Numbered from the stretch's first letter, positions 26,337 to 35,339 are shown. The stretch: DNA of 64,000 nt from JAIVHA01 sp965367295 (GCA_965367295.1 CBDUHN010000011.1:5989-69988); one strand, 5' to 3'. Notes: generated by a model not told the origin, from the letters alone. Made by a program: numbers and translations.

Positions 26337-27338
26337 CTACTGCTGCTCTGACACCAGCTCAATGGTGTCGAAAATATGTCGGCCGCGACTCTTTTCATGT
26401 CGCGCCTCACGGTCCGATACCGCGAGCGCGGCTTCATCATGCACCCAGTGCAGCAAGGAGCCGGCCGGATTGTCGCGCTGGACCTCGTTACAGGCACTGA
26501 TGCATTGCGCACACTGGGTGCAGGTAAACATCTTGCGCTTGATGGAACGCGGCTTGAGGCGCATGGGACAGGCGTTATCACAGGCCGCATTGCAGCTGGC
26601 ACAGGCGCGGGCACGCTCGGCATCGAAGCCCACCACCATGGCGCGCTTGTTGGCCATCCAGACCAGGCTCTGGAACAGGCCGACGGCGCAACCGAAGCGA
26701 CAGAAGAGATGGCGTGCGAAGGTGAATTCCACCGTGAAGGCCAGGGTGGCCACACCGATGAATACCGCCTGGTTACGGGTCAGTTCCCCATGCCAGATAT
26801 TGGCGTAGATTTCCGCCGGCGGCAGCAGGTACGTCAGCAGCGACACAGCCCATAGAACTGAGACGGCCAGGACCACCACCAGGGTGAGCGGCCAGTAGCG
26901 CCGATCCGGTTTGCGCCGGCTGCCATCGGGCCTCAGTTCCGGCAATGGATTGCGTTCCCACAGGGTGGGCTTGCCGCTGGCACGCACCATCAGGCCATTG
27001 ATGAATTCCACCACCGAGAAATGCGGACACAGCCAGCCGCAATACAGCCGCCCGAACTTCCAGGCCACCCAGAGCAGGCCACCACCGATCAGCAGCAGGG
27101 GCAGAAAGCCGCGCAGTAACAGATTCAGGATGGCATTGCCGACCCCGGCCTCACCCCGCAGAAAGGGATCGAGCCCCAGCGTCCAGTCCATGCCCAGGAA
27201 GATGAAATGCCCCAGATTCAGATCCAGGCGAAACAGATTCAATACCGGCGCCAGCACGAACAGGAGGAAAAACCCGCTGCGCACCCACAACCGCTTATCT
27301 TGAAGTGATCCCATGAGAGATGGCTTCCATGTGTTCAA
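26337..27338 (-). CDS. Membrane-bound 4Fe-4S polyferredoxin (CcoG/NapH/NosR-like)
   Basis: A 333-residue protein with about five membrane helices, a YCGWLCPHFSVVEF motif after helix 2, CRFGCAVGLFQSL, and two ferredoxin-type clusters (CASCNAACDNACP and CTQCAQCISACNEV). The arrangement resembles NapH/NosR C-terminal domains and CcoG. It sits inside the nor operon, between a small membrane protein and norD, so a role in electron supply to, or metal maturation of, NO reductase is likely. It is not a standard norE/F gene. An internal ATG at 27314 is an alternative start. Confidence 0.82.
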   Translation of the reverse strand: MNTWKPSLMGSLQDKRLWVRSGFFLLFVLAPVLNLFRLDLNLGHFIFLGMDWTLGLDPFLRGEAGVGNAILNLLLRGFLPLLLIGGGLLWVAWKFGRLYCGWLCPHFSVVEFINGLMVRASGKPTLWERNPLPELRPDGSRRKPDRRYWPLTLVVVLAVSVLWAVSLLTYLLPPAEIYANIWHGELTRNQAVFIGVATLAFTVEFTFARHLFCRFGCAVGLFQSLVWMANKRAMVVGFDAERARACASCNAACDNACPMRLKPRSIKRKMFTCTQCAQCISACNEVQRDNPAGSLLHWVHDEAALAVSDREARHEKSRGRHIFDTIELVSEQQ

Positions 27339-27387
27339 TCATGGCCCATACGCTACCCGCCGAGGCAGCCCTCTTCCTTGTCATAGG

Positions 27388-27795
27388 TCAATTTTCAGCC
27401 GGGAGTCGAGGGCCGATAACCGCATACCGGTAGGGTTGTCCCGCCATGGCGCGGGCCAGTCCCAGCACCCCGAGCAACACCAGGGCGGCATGGCAGCAGA
27501 CGAAATACAGCAGCAATATCAACCAGGTACTGGGCTGGTCGTAACCGCCACTCCAGAGAATGAAGCCGTTGACCAGCACCAGCAGCCCACCGGCCCACAG
27601 GCTGGCAGCCAGGGTCTGTTGCAGGTGCCCGCGGGCCAGCGGGCTGGCGGAGTGGCGATGACGGAAATAGAGCACGAGCAGGATCAGGAAGGCGAATCCC
27701 GGCGCCAGCAACAGGTTCACCAGATAGAGCGACTCCGCGGCGACCGCCAGCCCCTGGCCGCTGGCGGGTCCCGGCTCAGCGTCCGAAAGTGGCAT
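27388..27795 (-). CDS. Small integral membrane protein of the nor operon
   Basis: A 135-residue protein with three or four predicted helices (LYLVNLLLAPGFAFLILLVLYF, LAASLWAGGLLVLVNGFIL, WLILLLYFVCCHAALVLLGVLGLARAM). I do not recognise a named family. It overlaps the 3' end of norQ by 20 bases and precedes the polyferredoxin by 49, so it is cotranscribed. Histidines near helix ends (YFRHRH, CCHAAL) could bind heme or metal, but this is not demonstrated. Confidence 0.72.
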   Translation of the reverse strand: MPLSDAEPGPASGQGLAVAAESLYLVNLLLAPGFAFLILLVLYFRHRHSASPLARGHLQQTLAASLWAGGLLVLVNGFILWSGGYDQPSTWLILLLYFVCCHAALVLLGVLGLARAMAGQPYRYAVIGPRLPAEN

Positions 27796-28594
27796 GGACC
27801 ACTTCCATTAATGCCTGCACGGTTTCCACGTCATCGGTGAGTGGCTCCACCAGTGCGGAACGGCAGGCCTCCAGGGGATCGAAACCATCCTGGATCAGGT
27901 TGGCGGCATACACCAGCAGGCGGGTGGAGGCAGCCTCCTCCACATCGTGATCCTTGAGGTTGCGCAGGCTGTTGACCAGCGCCACCAGACGCTGCGCCAG
28001 GTGGGCGTCGATGCCGGTTTCCCGTTGCAACACCTCCCGCTCCACCTCCGGTGGAAGAAAATCGAACTGCAACGCAGCGAAGCGCTGACGGGTACTGGGC
28101 TTCATGCCCTTGAGCAGGTTCTGGTAGCCGGGGTTGTAGGACACCACCAGCATGAATTCGGGGGGCGCCTGCAGGGTTTCCCCGGTGCGTTCCAGGGGCA
28201 GCATGCGCCGGTCATCGGTGAGGGGATGCAACACCACGGTGGTGTCCTTGCGCGCCTCCACCACTTCGTCGAGATAACAGATGGCGCCCTCGCGCACCGC
28301 CCGGGTCAGCGGGCCATCACTCCACATCGTGCCCTGTTCGCTGATCAGGTGGCGACCAATCAGATCAGCCGCCGTAAGATCATCATGACAGGACACCGTG
28401 ATCAGTGGCCGCCCCAGCTTTGCGGCCATATGGGCGACGAAGCGGGTCTTGCCGCAGCCCGTCGGACCCTTGATCATCACCGGCAGATGGCGCCGGTAGG
28501 CATGTTCGAACAGCTCGCATTCACGTCCCTGCGGCTGGTAGAACGGTAGCTCGTCCCTGATACCGGTACCGAGTTGACTTACGTGTATATCCAT
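27776..28594 (-). CDS. norQ: NorQ, MoxR/CbbQ-type AAA+ ATPase
   Basis: A 272-residue AAA+ protein: Walker A IKGPTGCGKTRFV, the HDDLTAADLIGRHL segment typical of CbbQ/NirQ/NorQ, Walker B AICYLDEVVEAR, and sensor VVSYNPGYQNLLKGMKPSTRQRF. It partners with NorD to activate NO reductase. ATG 28594 is preceded by ACGAGGATC; an ATG 78 bases upstream would run through the palindromic repeats. It lies 82 bases after norB. Confidence 0.93.
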   Translation of the reverse strand: MDIHVSQLGTGIRDELPFYQPQGRECELFEHAYRRHLPVMIKGPTGCGKTRFVAHMAAKLGRPLITVSCHDDLTAADLIGRHLISEQGTMWSDGPLTRAVREGAICYLDEVVEARKDTTVVLHPLTDDRRMLPLERTGETLQAPPEFMLVVSYNPGYQNLLKGMKPSTRQRFAALQFDFLPPEVEREVLQRETGIDAHLAQRLVALVNSLRNLKDHDVEEAASTRLLVYAANLIQDGFDPLEACRSALVEPLTDDVETVQALMEVVHATFGR

Positions 28595-28615
28595 TCGTAG
28601 ATCCTCGTGACACCT

Positions 28616-28642
28616 GCAGGCCGGAATGCATTCCGACCTATA
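28616..28642. repeat. Palindromic repeat, family B
   Basis: GCAGGCCGGAATGCATTCCGACCTATA: inverted repeat around GGAATGCATTCC. Related elements with the core TCCGAAT(T/G).ATTCGG lie at 45799-45869 and 53295-53318. Confidence 0.5.
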
Positions 28643-28666
28643 CCCCCTCCCCATGTGGAGAGGGGG
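28643..28666. repeat. Palindromic repeat, family A
   Basis: CCCCCTCCCCATGTGGAGAGGGGG: C/G-arm inverted repeat in the norB-norQ gap, next to a family B element. Confidence 0.6.
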
Positions 28667-28676
28667 TGCCAATGCC

Positions 28677-30062
28677 TCAGTTTACCGTTGCCTCTGCATC
28701 CCGACTGCCGACGAAGAAGCTGACGATATAGATCAGTAGCCCGATCAGGAAGATCACGCCGGCGACCTCACGCATCCAGTAGAACATGGCGATCTTGTCC
28801 TGCACCACCATGAACGCCTGCGGGGCATCGCTGTAGCGTTGCAGCCAGACCTGCAGGATACCGGCACCGGTCAGGAACAGGGTGATGAACACGATCGACA
28901 CGGTCATCAGCCAGAACGACCACATTTCCAGCACCTGCGACTTTCCGCTGTTGGCCGCAGCACGACCGCGCAGCATGGGCATGGCATAGGAGATCATGGT
29001 GAGCACGATCATCACATAGGCACCATAGAAGGCCATGTGGCCGTGTGCCGCTGTGATCTGGGTACCATGAGTATAGAAGTTCACCGGTGCCAGGGTATGC
29101 AGGAAGCCCCACACGCCCGCTCCCAGGAAGGCCATCACTGCGGTACCCAGGGCCCATAGCGTAGCCGCCTTGTTCGGGTGGTTGCGGCGGCGGCGGTTCA
29201 CCATGTTGAAGGCGAATACCGTCATCATGAAGAAGGGAATCGGCTCCAGCGCGGAGAACACCGAACCCCACCACTGCCAGTACTCGGGCGCACCGATCCA
29301 GTAGTAGTGATGACCGGTACCGATGATGCCGGTGATCAGGGCCATGGCGATGATCACGTACAGCCACTTCTCGATCACCTCACGGTCCACCCCCGTCACC
29401 TTGATCAGCACGAAGGCCAGAATGGAAGCGAGGATCAGTTCCCATACGCCTTCCACCCACAGATGCACCACCCACCACCAGTAAAACTTGTCCTTTACCA
29501 GGTTGTCGGGGTTGTAGAAGGAAAACAGGAACATCAGCGCCAGCCCGGTCAGCCCCACCAGCAACACCAGGGAAACGGTGGTCTTGCGGCCCTTCAGTAT
29601 TGTCATGGCGATGTTGTAGAGGAATCCCAGCGCCACGATCACAATGCCGATCTTGGTGATGGTCGGTTGTTCCAGGAACTCGCGGCCCATGGTGGGTAGC
29701 AACTCGTTACCGGTGATCTGCGCCAGTGTGGCGTAGGGCACGGCAAGGTAGCCGACAATGGTCAGCGCTCCGGCCACCAGAAACACCCAGAACAACAGGA
29801 TCGCCAGACCGGGGCTGTGCAGCTCCGTCTCCGATTCTTCCGGCACCAGGTAATACGAAGCCCCCATGAAGCCGAACAACAGCCACACGATCAGCAGGTT
29901 GGTGTGCACCATGCGCGCCACGTTAAAGGGAATTTCCGGGAACAGAAAATCGCCCCAGACATATTGCAGGCCCATGATCAGGCCAAACACGATCTGCCCT
30001 ACGAACAACCCGATGGCGGCGATGAAATAGGGCTTGGCGACCGCTTGAGATGAATATTGCAT
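28677..30062 (-). CDS. norB: Nitric oxide reductase subunit B (cNOR)
   Basis: A 461-residue 12-helix membrane subunit that reduces NO to N2O. Metal ligands visible include MVHTN (heme b His), WWVVHLWVEGVWEL (FeB His and conserved Glu), GTGHHYYWIG (FeB His pair) and AAHGHMAFYG (heme b/b3 His pair). It lacks the N-terminal extension of quinol-dependent qNOR, consistent with the separate cytochrome subunit norC 15 bases upstream. Active in the inner membrane. Confidence 0.97.
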   Translation of the reverse strand: MQYSSQAVAKPYFIAAIGLFVGQIVFGLIMGLQYVWGDFLFPEIPFNVARMVHTNLLIVWLLFGFMGASYYLVPEESETELHSPGLAILLFWVFLVAGALTIVGYLAVPYATLAQITGNELLPTMGREFLEQPTITKIGIVIVALGFLYNIAMTILKGRKTTVSLVLLVGLTGLALMFLFSFYNPDNLVKDKFYWWWVVHLWVEGVWELILASILAFVLIKVTGVDREVIEKWLYVIIAMALITGIIGTGHHYYWIGAPEYWQWWGSVFSALEPIPFFMMTVFAFNMVNRRRRNHPNKAATLWALGTAVMAFLGAGVWGFLHTLAPVNFYTHGTQITAAHGHMAFYGAYVMIVLTMISYAMPMLRGRAAANSGKSQVLEMWSFWLMTVSIVFITLFLTGAGILQVWLQRYSDAPQAFMVVQDKIAMFYWMREVAGVIFLIGLLIYIVSFFVGSRDAEATVN

Positions 30063-30077
30063 AGTGAATTCTCCTTC

Positions 30078-30512
30078 TTAGCCCTGAATATTCGGCGGCC
30101 AGCCAGCGGCGTTGATTTCCGAGCTGTATTTCAGGAACTCGGCGATGGCATCCAGTTCTTCGTCATTGAAATTGAACTGCGGCATGCTGCGACGACCTGG
30201 AATACCCTCTTTCGGGCGACTCATGATGAAGCCCTTGATGGCTTCCTTACTGTTGCCGAAGCGGGTGTAGACATTGCCCAGTTCGGGGGCGAAATAGGCA
30301 CCCTCACCCAGCAGGGTATGACACCCGATGCAGTTGTTCTCTTCCCAGAGTTGTTTGCCGTGGGCCACCTGCGGCGTGATATTGCCGCTGTTGTCCAGAG
30401 CGGGCAGCGCCTGGGTGGTATCGAAGGTCAATACCAGGAACAGCAAAATGAAAAACAGACTTCCACCGTAAAAGATGTTGCGTGCCATGCCTTTGGTAAA
30501 TGACCCGCTCAT
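30078..30512 (-). CDS. norC: Nitric oxide reductase subunit C (cytochrome c)
   Basis: A 144-residue subunit with an uncleaved N-terminal membrane anchor (NIFYGGSLFFILLFLVLTF) and a periplasmic cytochrome c domain with CIGCH and the conserved GEGAYFAPELGNVY segment. It passes electrons to NorB. ATG 30512 follows GGGGAGGTAACT, a strong ribosome binding site; a longer frame from 30605 crosses the promoter and is rejected. An FNR-type box lies about 100 bases upstream. First gene of an eight-gene operon. Confidence 0.96.
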   Translation of the reverse strand: MSGSFTKGMARNIFYGGSLFFILLFLVLTFDTTQALPALDNSGNITPQVAHGKQLWEENNCIGCHTLLGEGAYFAPELGNVYTRFGNSKEAIKGFIMSRPKEGIPGRRSMPQFNFNDEELDAIAEFLKYSSEINAAGWPPNIQG

Positions 30513-30879
30513 AGTTACCTCCCCTGTGCCAGTAATGGATCCGAACCACCGGACCCGCGCATTAATCCAACTACGCCGCCATCTTGCGAGCCTCGGTGGC
30601 GACACACCTTGACATAAGTCAAACCCTAAAAATAGCCAAGCACCCGAAGGACACCGCCTCCCCGATCCACGAGCAGATATTTATTGAGCATTATTAATAT
30701 GATGCAATAATTCCGAACATATATATCGGGAACTATCCATGCACCCTCGCCATCACCCGGTGGCTGGCACCCACATGCCGCCGCCCACCACATCACCGCC
30801 TTCACACCACCAGCGTGGATCTAGGTCAGCGGTGAATTACTATGCTATAGAGTACTTTTTCTCATACCGGGGGAATCCC
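30513..30879. promoter_or_regulatory. Divergent regulatory region norC / solute-binding protein
   Basis: About 370 bases between divergent starts. It holds the norC FNR-type box (30609-30622) and an AT-rich stretch (30681-30720). A TATGCTATAG segment at 30841-30850 could be the -10 of the rightward promoter. No gene was recognised. Confidence 0.5.
30609..30622 (-). promoter_or_regulatory. FNR/DNR-type box of norC
   Basis: TTGACATAAGTCAA is a symmetrical TTGAC-N4-GTCAA site of the FNR/DNR/NNR type. It shares a 21-base context (CCTTGAYATRAGTCAAACCCT) with the nirS box. If class II, transcription would start near 30574. Confidence 0.85.
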
Positions 30880-31611
30880 ATGCGCCATGCCCTGTCGATG
30901 AGCCTGTTCCTGCTCATCTCCTCCTCAGCCACATGGGCGGAAACGTTTACCATCAACTCCTCCTTCACCCCCCCCACCTCGACGGTCTTTCGCCTCATTC
31001 TGGAGGATGCCTTCAATCGCATCGGGCTGGAGGTGGATTTTCGTGAAATCTCCGCGGAACGCTCCATCGATCTGGTCAACGATGGTACCGATGATGGCGA
31101 ATGCTGCCGTATCGGGGAGATCAATGAGTTCTATCCTCATCTTGTGCGGGTACCGGTACCGGTAATCCGGGTGGATTTTGTCGCCTTCACCCGCGATCCG
31201 GATATTCCTCTGACGGACTGGGACAGCCTGGCCGCATACGATGTCGGGATCGTCAGCGGCTGGAAGATCCTCGAACGGGAATTCACTCTCCATCCGCCCA
31301 GGCAACTGTATATTCTGGATTCATCGGAATCCATGTTCGGGATGCTGGACAAGGGGCGCATCCAGGTCGCCGTTATCGGTCGCTTGGTGGGCTACCAGAA
31401 GATTCGCACCCTTGGTTTGCACAATATAAAAGCGATCGATCCTCCCCTGGCATCCCGGCCAATGTATCTGTTCCTGCATGAAAAACACCGGGGCCGTATT
31501 GCAGAGATCGAGACCGCGCTACGCGGTATGCAGGAAGATGGTACGCTCACGCGCTATTATTATTCAGCGGCAGGCCCGCTCATGAAAACCATTCTGAGCC
31601 CGGGAGACTAG
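30880..31611 (+). CDS. Periplasmic solute-binding protein (SBP_bac_3-like)
   Basis: A 243-residue secreted protein: signal peptide ending SATWA, then a type II periplasmic-binding fold (TFTINSSFTPPTSTVFRLILEDAFNRIGLEVDFREISAERSIDLVNDGTDDGECCRI). ATG 30880 follows CCGGGGGAATCCC. No permease or ATPase gene is adjacent; instead a histidine kinase starts 25 bases downstream. It is therefore probably a ligand sensor for that kinase, not a transport component. Ligand unknown. Divergent from norC. Confidence 0.82.
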   Translation: MRHALSMSLFLLISSSATWAETFTINSSFTPPTSTVFRLILEDAFNRIGLEVDFREISAERSIDLVNDGTDDGECCRIGEINEFYPHLVRVPVPVIRVDFVAFTRDPDIPLTDWDSLAAYDVGIVSGWKILEREFTLHPPRQLYILDSSESMFGMLDKGRIQVAVIGRLVGYQKIRTLGLHNIKAIDPPLASRPMYLFLHEKHRGRIAEIETALRGMQEDGTLTRYYYSAAGPLMKTILSPGD

Positions 31612-31636
31612 CCTGAAACCAGATATTTCACACGCC

Positions 31637-33094
31637 ATGCCGAACCGATCAGCAGGCCGCTACCTGCGCAGCGGGATCGCTGCGAAAATGGTGCTGTACA
31701 TACTCATCTACAGTTCCGCGATCACGCTACTGCTCACCGCGGCACAGCTGTACCGGGATTACCGACGTGATGTTGATGATATCCACCAACAGATCGAGCA
31801 GATCCGTATCGGCATCCTGCCGACCATTCGCAACAATCTCTGGGTGGTCAACTACCGCGAGGTCCAGGTACAGCTGAACAACCTCACGTCCTTGCCCGAC
31901 GTGCAGTTTCTCCAGATACTCGATGAACAGGACCAGCCACTGCTCAGTGCAGGAGAGGATCAGCAGGAACACATCATCACCACCCGGTTTCCCATCCAGT
32001 ATCAACACCGTGGCAAAATTATCGAACTCGGCGCGCTGCGCATCGTCGCCACCCTGGAGGGAGTCTACCAGCGCCTGGTCGACCAGGCGCTGGTGATTCT
32101 GGTCAGCCAGGCCACCAAGACCTTCCTGGTCTCCGCATTCATCTTTATCCTGTTCCAGTGGTTGATCACCCGGCACCTGGGCACCATCGCCCTGTGGGCA
32201 CGCAATCTCGACGTCAGCGGTATCGACCAGCCACTTACCCTGAACCGCAAGTTGCATGAGCCGGACCAACGCGATGAACTGGATGCGGTGATGCACGCCT
32301 TCAACCAGATGCGAACCAACCTGAATACCACCTACCAGAAACTGCGCGATAGCCACGACAACCTCAACGAACTGGTCAAGGATCGCACCCAGAAACTGGA
32401 ACTCTCCAACCAGGAGCTCAACTCATTCTGCTACAGCGTTTCCCATGATCTGCGCGGACCACTGCGCGGTATCAACGGTTTTACCCAGGTATTGATGGAA
32501 GACTACAACCAGCAGCTGAGCGAGAAAGGACAGGATTACCTGCGCCGCATACACAGTGCCGGCCTGCGCATGAGCGACATCATCGATGATCTGCTGCGCC
32601 TTTCCCGGTTGAATCAATCAGAACTTCACTTCACGCGGGTCAACCTGAGCAAACTTGCCGAGTCGATCCTGTCGTCGCTACAGGATCAACATCCCCAGCG
32701 TAACGTCACAATCGAGATTACCCCGAATATAACGGCCTGCTGCGATGCGACATTGATTCGCACCGCACTGGAAAACCTGCTGGGCAATGCATGGAAATAC
32801 ACCGCCCGGGAACCCAGTCCCTGGATTCGGTTTCGCACCCTGGATTGCAACGGTGAAACCACCTTCTGTATCGAGGATAACGGCGCCGGATTCAACATGG
32901 CCTATGCCGAAAAACTGTTTCTGCCCTTTCAGCGCCTGCACCGGGAGGAGGACTTCGAGGGTAACGGCATCGGGCTGGCAACCGTGCAACGGGTGATCCA
33001 TCGCCACGGCGGGCAGGTATGGGGCGAAAGCCCCTGCCTGAACGACAAGGGTGCCTGTTTCCATTTCACCCTGCCGGAACACGCCACCGGATAA
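31637..33094 (+). CDS. Membrane sensor histidine kinase
   Basis: A 485-residue kinase: helix 1 (about 18-38), a periplasmic sensor of some 140 residues, helix 2 (about 165-185), a HAMP-like linker and coiled coil, HisKA with the phosphoacceptor in FCYSVSHDLRGPLRGINGF, and a HATPase domain with N box (LENLLGNAWKYT), G1 (DNGAGFNMAYAEKLF) and G2 (EGNGIGLATV). No receiver domain and no adjacent response regulator, so it is an orphan kinase. Its operon partner is a solute-binding protein, which may present the ligand to the periplasmic domain. Confidence 0.9.
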   Translation: MPNRSAGRYLRSGIAAKMVLYILIYSSAITLLLTAAQLYRDYRRDVDDIHQQIEQIRIGILPTIRNNLWVVNYREVQVQLNNLTSLPDVQFLQILDEQDQPLLSAGEDQQEHIITTRFPIQYQHRGKIIELGALRIVATLEGVYQRLVDQALVILVSQATKTFLVSAFIFILFQWLITRHLGTIALWARNLDVSGIDQPLTLNRKLHEPDQRDELDAVMHAFNQMRTNLNTTYQKLRDSHDNLNELVKDRTQKLELSNQELNSFCYSVSHDLRGPLRGINGFTQVLMEDYNQQLSEKGQDYLRRIHSAGLRMSDIIDDLLRLSRLNQSELHFTRVNLSKLAESILSSLQDQHPQRNVTIEITPNITACCDATLIRTALENLLGNAWKYTAREPSPWIRFRTLDCNGETTFCIEDNGAGFNMAYAEKLFLPFQRLHREEDFEGNGIGLATVQRVIHRHGGQVWGESPCLNDKGACFHFTLPEHATG

Positions 33095-33123
33095 AGGCCG
33101 GCCCTCCGTTCGACACGGATGAC

Positions 33124-35277
33124 TTATGCCAACCGGCGCAGCAGTATGGCTACCGCGTCACGCGCCAGAGCCAGTGCGGACGCCTTCCCCTCCAGCCCCA
33201 TTGTGGCGACAAGCGCACCCCATGGTTGATGCTGCAACACCCGGCGTACCAGTACCTCGTGCTGTGTGCCGCTCAGTTCCCTGTCCGGAGACGACAGATG
33301 CAACTGCACCAGCTTGCCAATGGCCAGCGCACTGTCCTCGTAGCCACGATGGGCGTAAGCAAAGGCATGAATCTCACGCCAGTCGGACTCTTCCAGCGTG
33401 GCGCTGACAACCGGCGTATCGGCCACCTGCAGGCGCGCCACCAGGTCCGCATCCAGCTCGCGATGACTGTCGACCAACTGATACTGGAATTGGCGTTGAA
33501 ACCGCTGCCGGGCCTGCGCCATCATTGCGGCGGCAGCCACACAAAGGGGTTTAAGCATCAACACCGAGTAACTGCCACTGCTTGCCTCGCGGCGCATACC
33601 GAGCCGCACCGGCTGGTACTCATTACTCTTCCAGAAATCCACCAGCCCGGCGCTCATGCCGAAACTGGTCCCCAGCCAGTCCAGACCCGCAGCCTGTGCC
33701 GCCACCTCGATATGGGACAACAACTGCGAGCCCAGGCCCTGTCCCTGCAACGCCGGATGCACAGCGATGCGCATGATCCGGCCATAACGCAACCCGGCCG
33801 CCGCGATGATCCCCAGGTTGGCGACCAGTGACTGCGGCAATAGATGTCCCTGTACGCGCCGCTCGCCGGCGAACACCGATTGCGCCAGCGTTTCATCCAG
33901 TTCGCCTTCCCGCGCCAGCACGGCCGCAGCCACCAGCGTAGTGCCGTGATACAAGGCATACAGCTCCAGGTTGGGCCCATCGAGCAGGTGACGCAGGTCG
34001 AAGGGCCGGGTGCGGTAATGGGCCTGCACCAGCAGTCCGAACCACTGCGCCAGGGCGCCCTCATCCCGGACCAGCGCATCACGATCCAGGCGCGCAAAGC
34101 GACAGGTCGCCATATTCACTGCGGACACCGCAGTCTCTGCCCCACTGTCCGCCTGCAGCAACAGGCTGTGATAGACCAGTCGCTCCAGCGGATCACCCGG
34201 TGCCCAGCGGATCGGCGTATCCATGTCCAGTGACCGCCACCCCGGCGTACAACGCTCCAGCACCGCACGGAACTTGAGGGTAAATCCCCGTCCGGAACCT
34301 TCATAGCCATGCACCGTACTGGCGAACACCGTCCTGGTATACGCCTGCAACAGGGCTTCCAGCATGGGTAGGGGAATACCGGCCGCTTCATCCACCAGCA
34401 GCAGGTCGGCATCGGGATGGGCATGGATCAGGGCATCGGGGGCAACGAAACGCAGCTCACCGCCGTTCCAGCATAAGCGGCCGGGTGTCTGCTGCGCACC
34501 GGGCAAGTGGCGGCGCGCCTGGGCAAACAGGGTGTCCACCGCCGCGGCCCGTGGTGCGGTGACGAGCAGGGTGTGCGGCGCTTCCAGCAACAACTGCGCC
34601 GCCGCCAGGCCCAGTGCCGACGATTTACCGCGCCCACGGTCCGCACTGATCACCAGCGGCCGGTGGCGATGACCGCCGGCCATATGCCGGATCGCCGCCA
34701 CGGCCTGCTGCTGTTCCACGGAGCCATAGGGACCGGCTGGCGGCGCAACCGGTACTGTCGATGTCAGTGCAGGCACGCTCGGCAACGGCTTACCCTGCGC
34801 CACCCGCACCAGATCATCACTGCTCGTAAAGATACGCACCAGGCGCTGCAGGAAACGCCCCGTCAACTGCTCCGGAGCATAAGGGAGTACCGCGATACGG
34901 GTATTCTGGGGATCAGGGGTTGCCGGCCATTCGGCCAATGGCGGCGTCAGCAAGACCAGCAGGCCACCACCGCACAGGCTGCCACTGGCGGCACCGAAGG
35001 CATCGGGGTCGAAACCACTGTGGGCATCGATCACCAGGTCCGCGACATCGCGACCCAGCAGCAACCGGGCCTTGCTCACCGGCAGACAGCGGTTCCCGGC
35101 GGGCGCTGCATCGGAGATCCACAGGGTATCCGGGTCGGGCAGTGCGATCTGTGCGACGCTGCGGCACCAGTCCACTGCGCCACTCAGCAACAGCACGCGC
35201 CGCTGCGAAGCCACCTGTGCCGTTCGCTTCAGTTTCGCCGCCAGTGCGACGATGGCATCGATCTCCGCCCCGCTCAC
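33124..35277 (-). CDS. tmcA: tRNA(Met) cytidine acetyltransferase TmcA
   Basis: A 717-residue enzyme making N4-acetylcytidine at the wobble position of elongator tRNA(Met). An N-terminal DUF1726-like part, an RNA-helicase-like ATPase with Walker A ISADRGRGKSSALGL and Walker B LLLVDEAAGIPLPM, a GNAT acetyltransferase domain (MRIAVHPALQGQGLGSQLLSHIE) and a C-terminal tRNA-binding part appear in order. GTG 35277 follows CAGGAAACA; a TTG 21 bases upstream is the only alternative. It is convergent with the histidine kinase gene. Confidence 0.93.
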   Translation of the reverse strand: MSGAEIDAIVALAAKLKRTAQVASQRRVLLLSGAVDWCRSVAQIALPDPDTLWISDAAPAGNRCLPVSKARLLLGRDVADLVIDAHSGFDPDAFGAASGSLCGGGLLVLLTPPLAEWPATPDPQNTRIAVLPYAPEQLTGRFLQRLVRIFTSSDDLVRVAQGKPLPSVPALTSTVPVAPPAGPYGSVEQQQAVAAIRHMAGGHRHRPLVISADRGRGKSSALGLAAAQLLLEAPHTLLVTAPRAAAVDTLFAQARRHLPGAQQTPGRLCWNGGELRFVAPDALIHAHPDADLLLVDEAAGIPLPMLEALLQAYTRTVFASTVHGYEGSGRGFTLKFRAVLERCTPGWRSLDMDTPIRWAPGDPLERLVYHSLLLQADSGAETAVSAVNMATCRFARLDRDALVRDEGALAQWFGLLVQAHYRTRPFDLRHLLDGPNLELYALYHGTTLVAAAVLAREGELDETLAQSVFAGERRVQGHLLPQSLVANLGIIAAAGLRYGRIMRIAVHPALQGQGLGSQLLSHIEVAAQAAGLDWLGTSFGMSAGLVDFWKSNEYQPVRLGMRREASSGSYSVLMLKPLCVAAAAMMAQARQRFQRQFQYQLVDSHRELDADLVARLQVADTPVVSATLEESDWREIHAFAYAHRGYEDSALAIGKLVQLHLSSPDRELSGTQHEVLVRRVLQHQPWGALVATMGLEGKASALALARDAVAILLRRLA

Positions 35278-35339
35278 TGTTTCCTGCCCACCGTACAAAG
35301 AGGATGAAGTGTAACAGGAGCGGCAGTTTCCCGGCGGCC

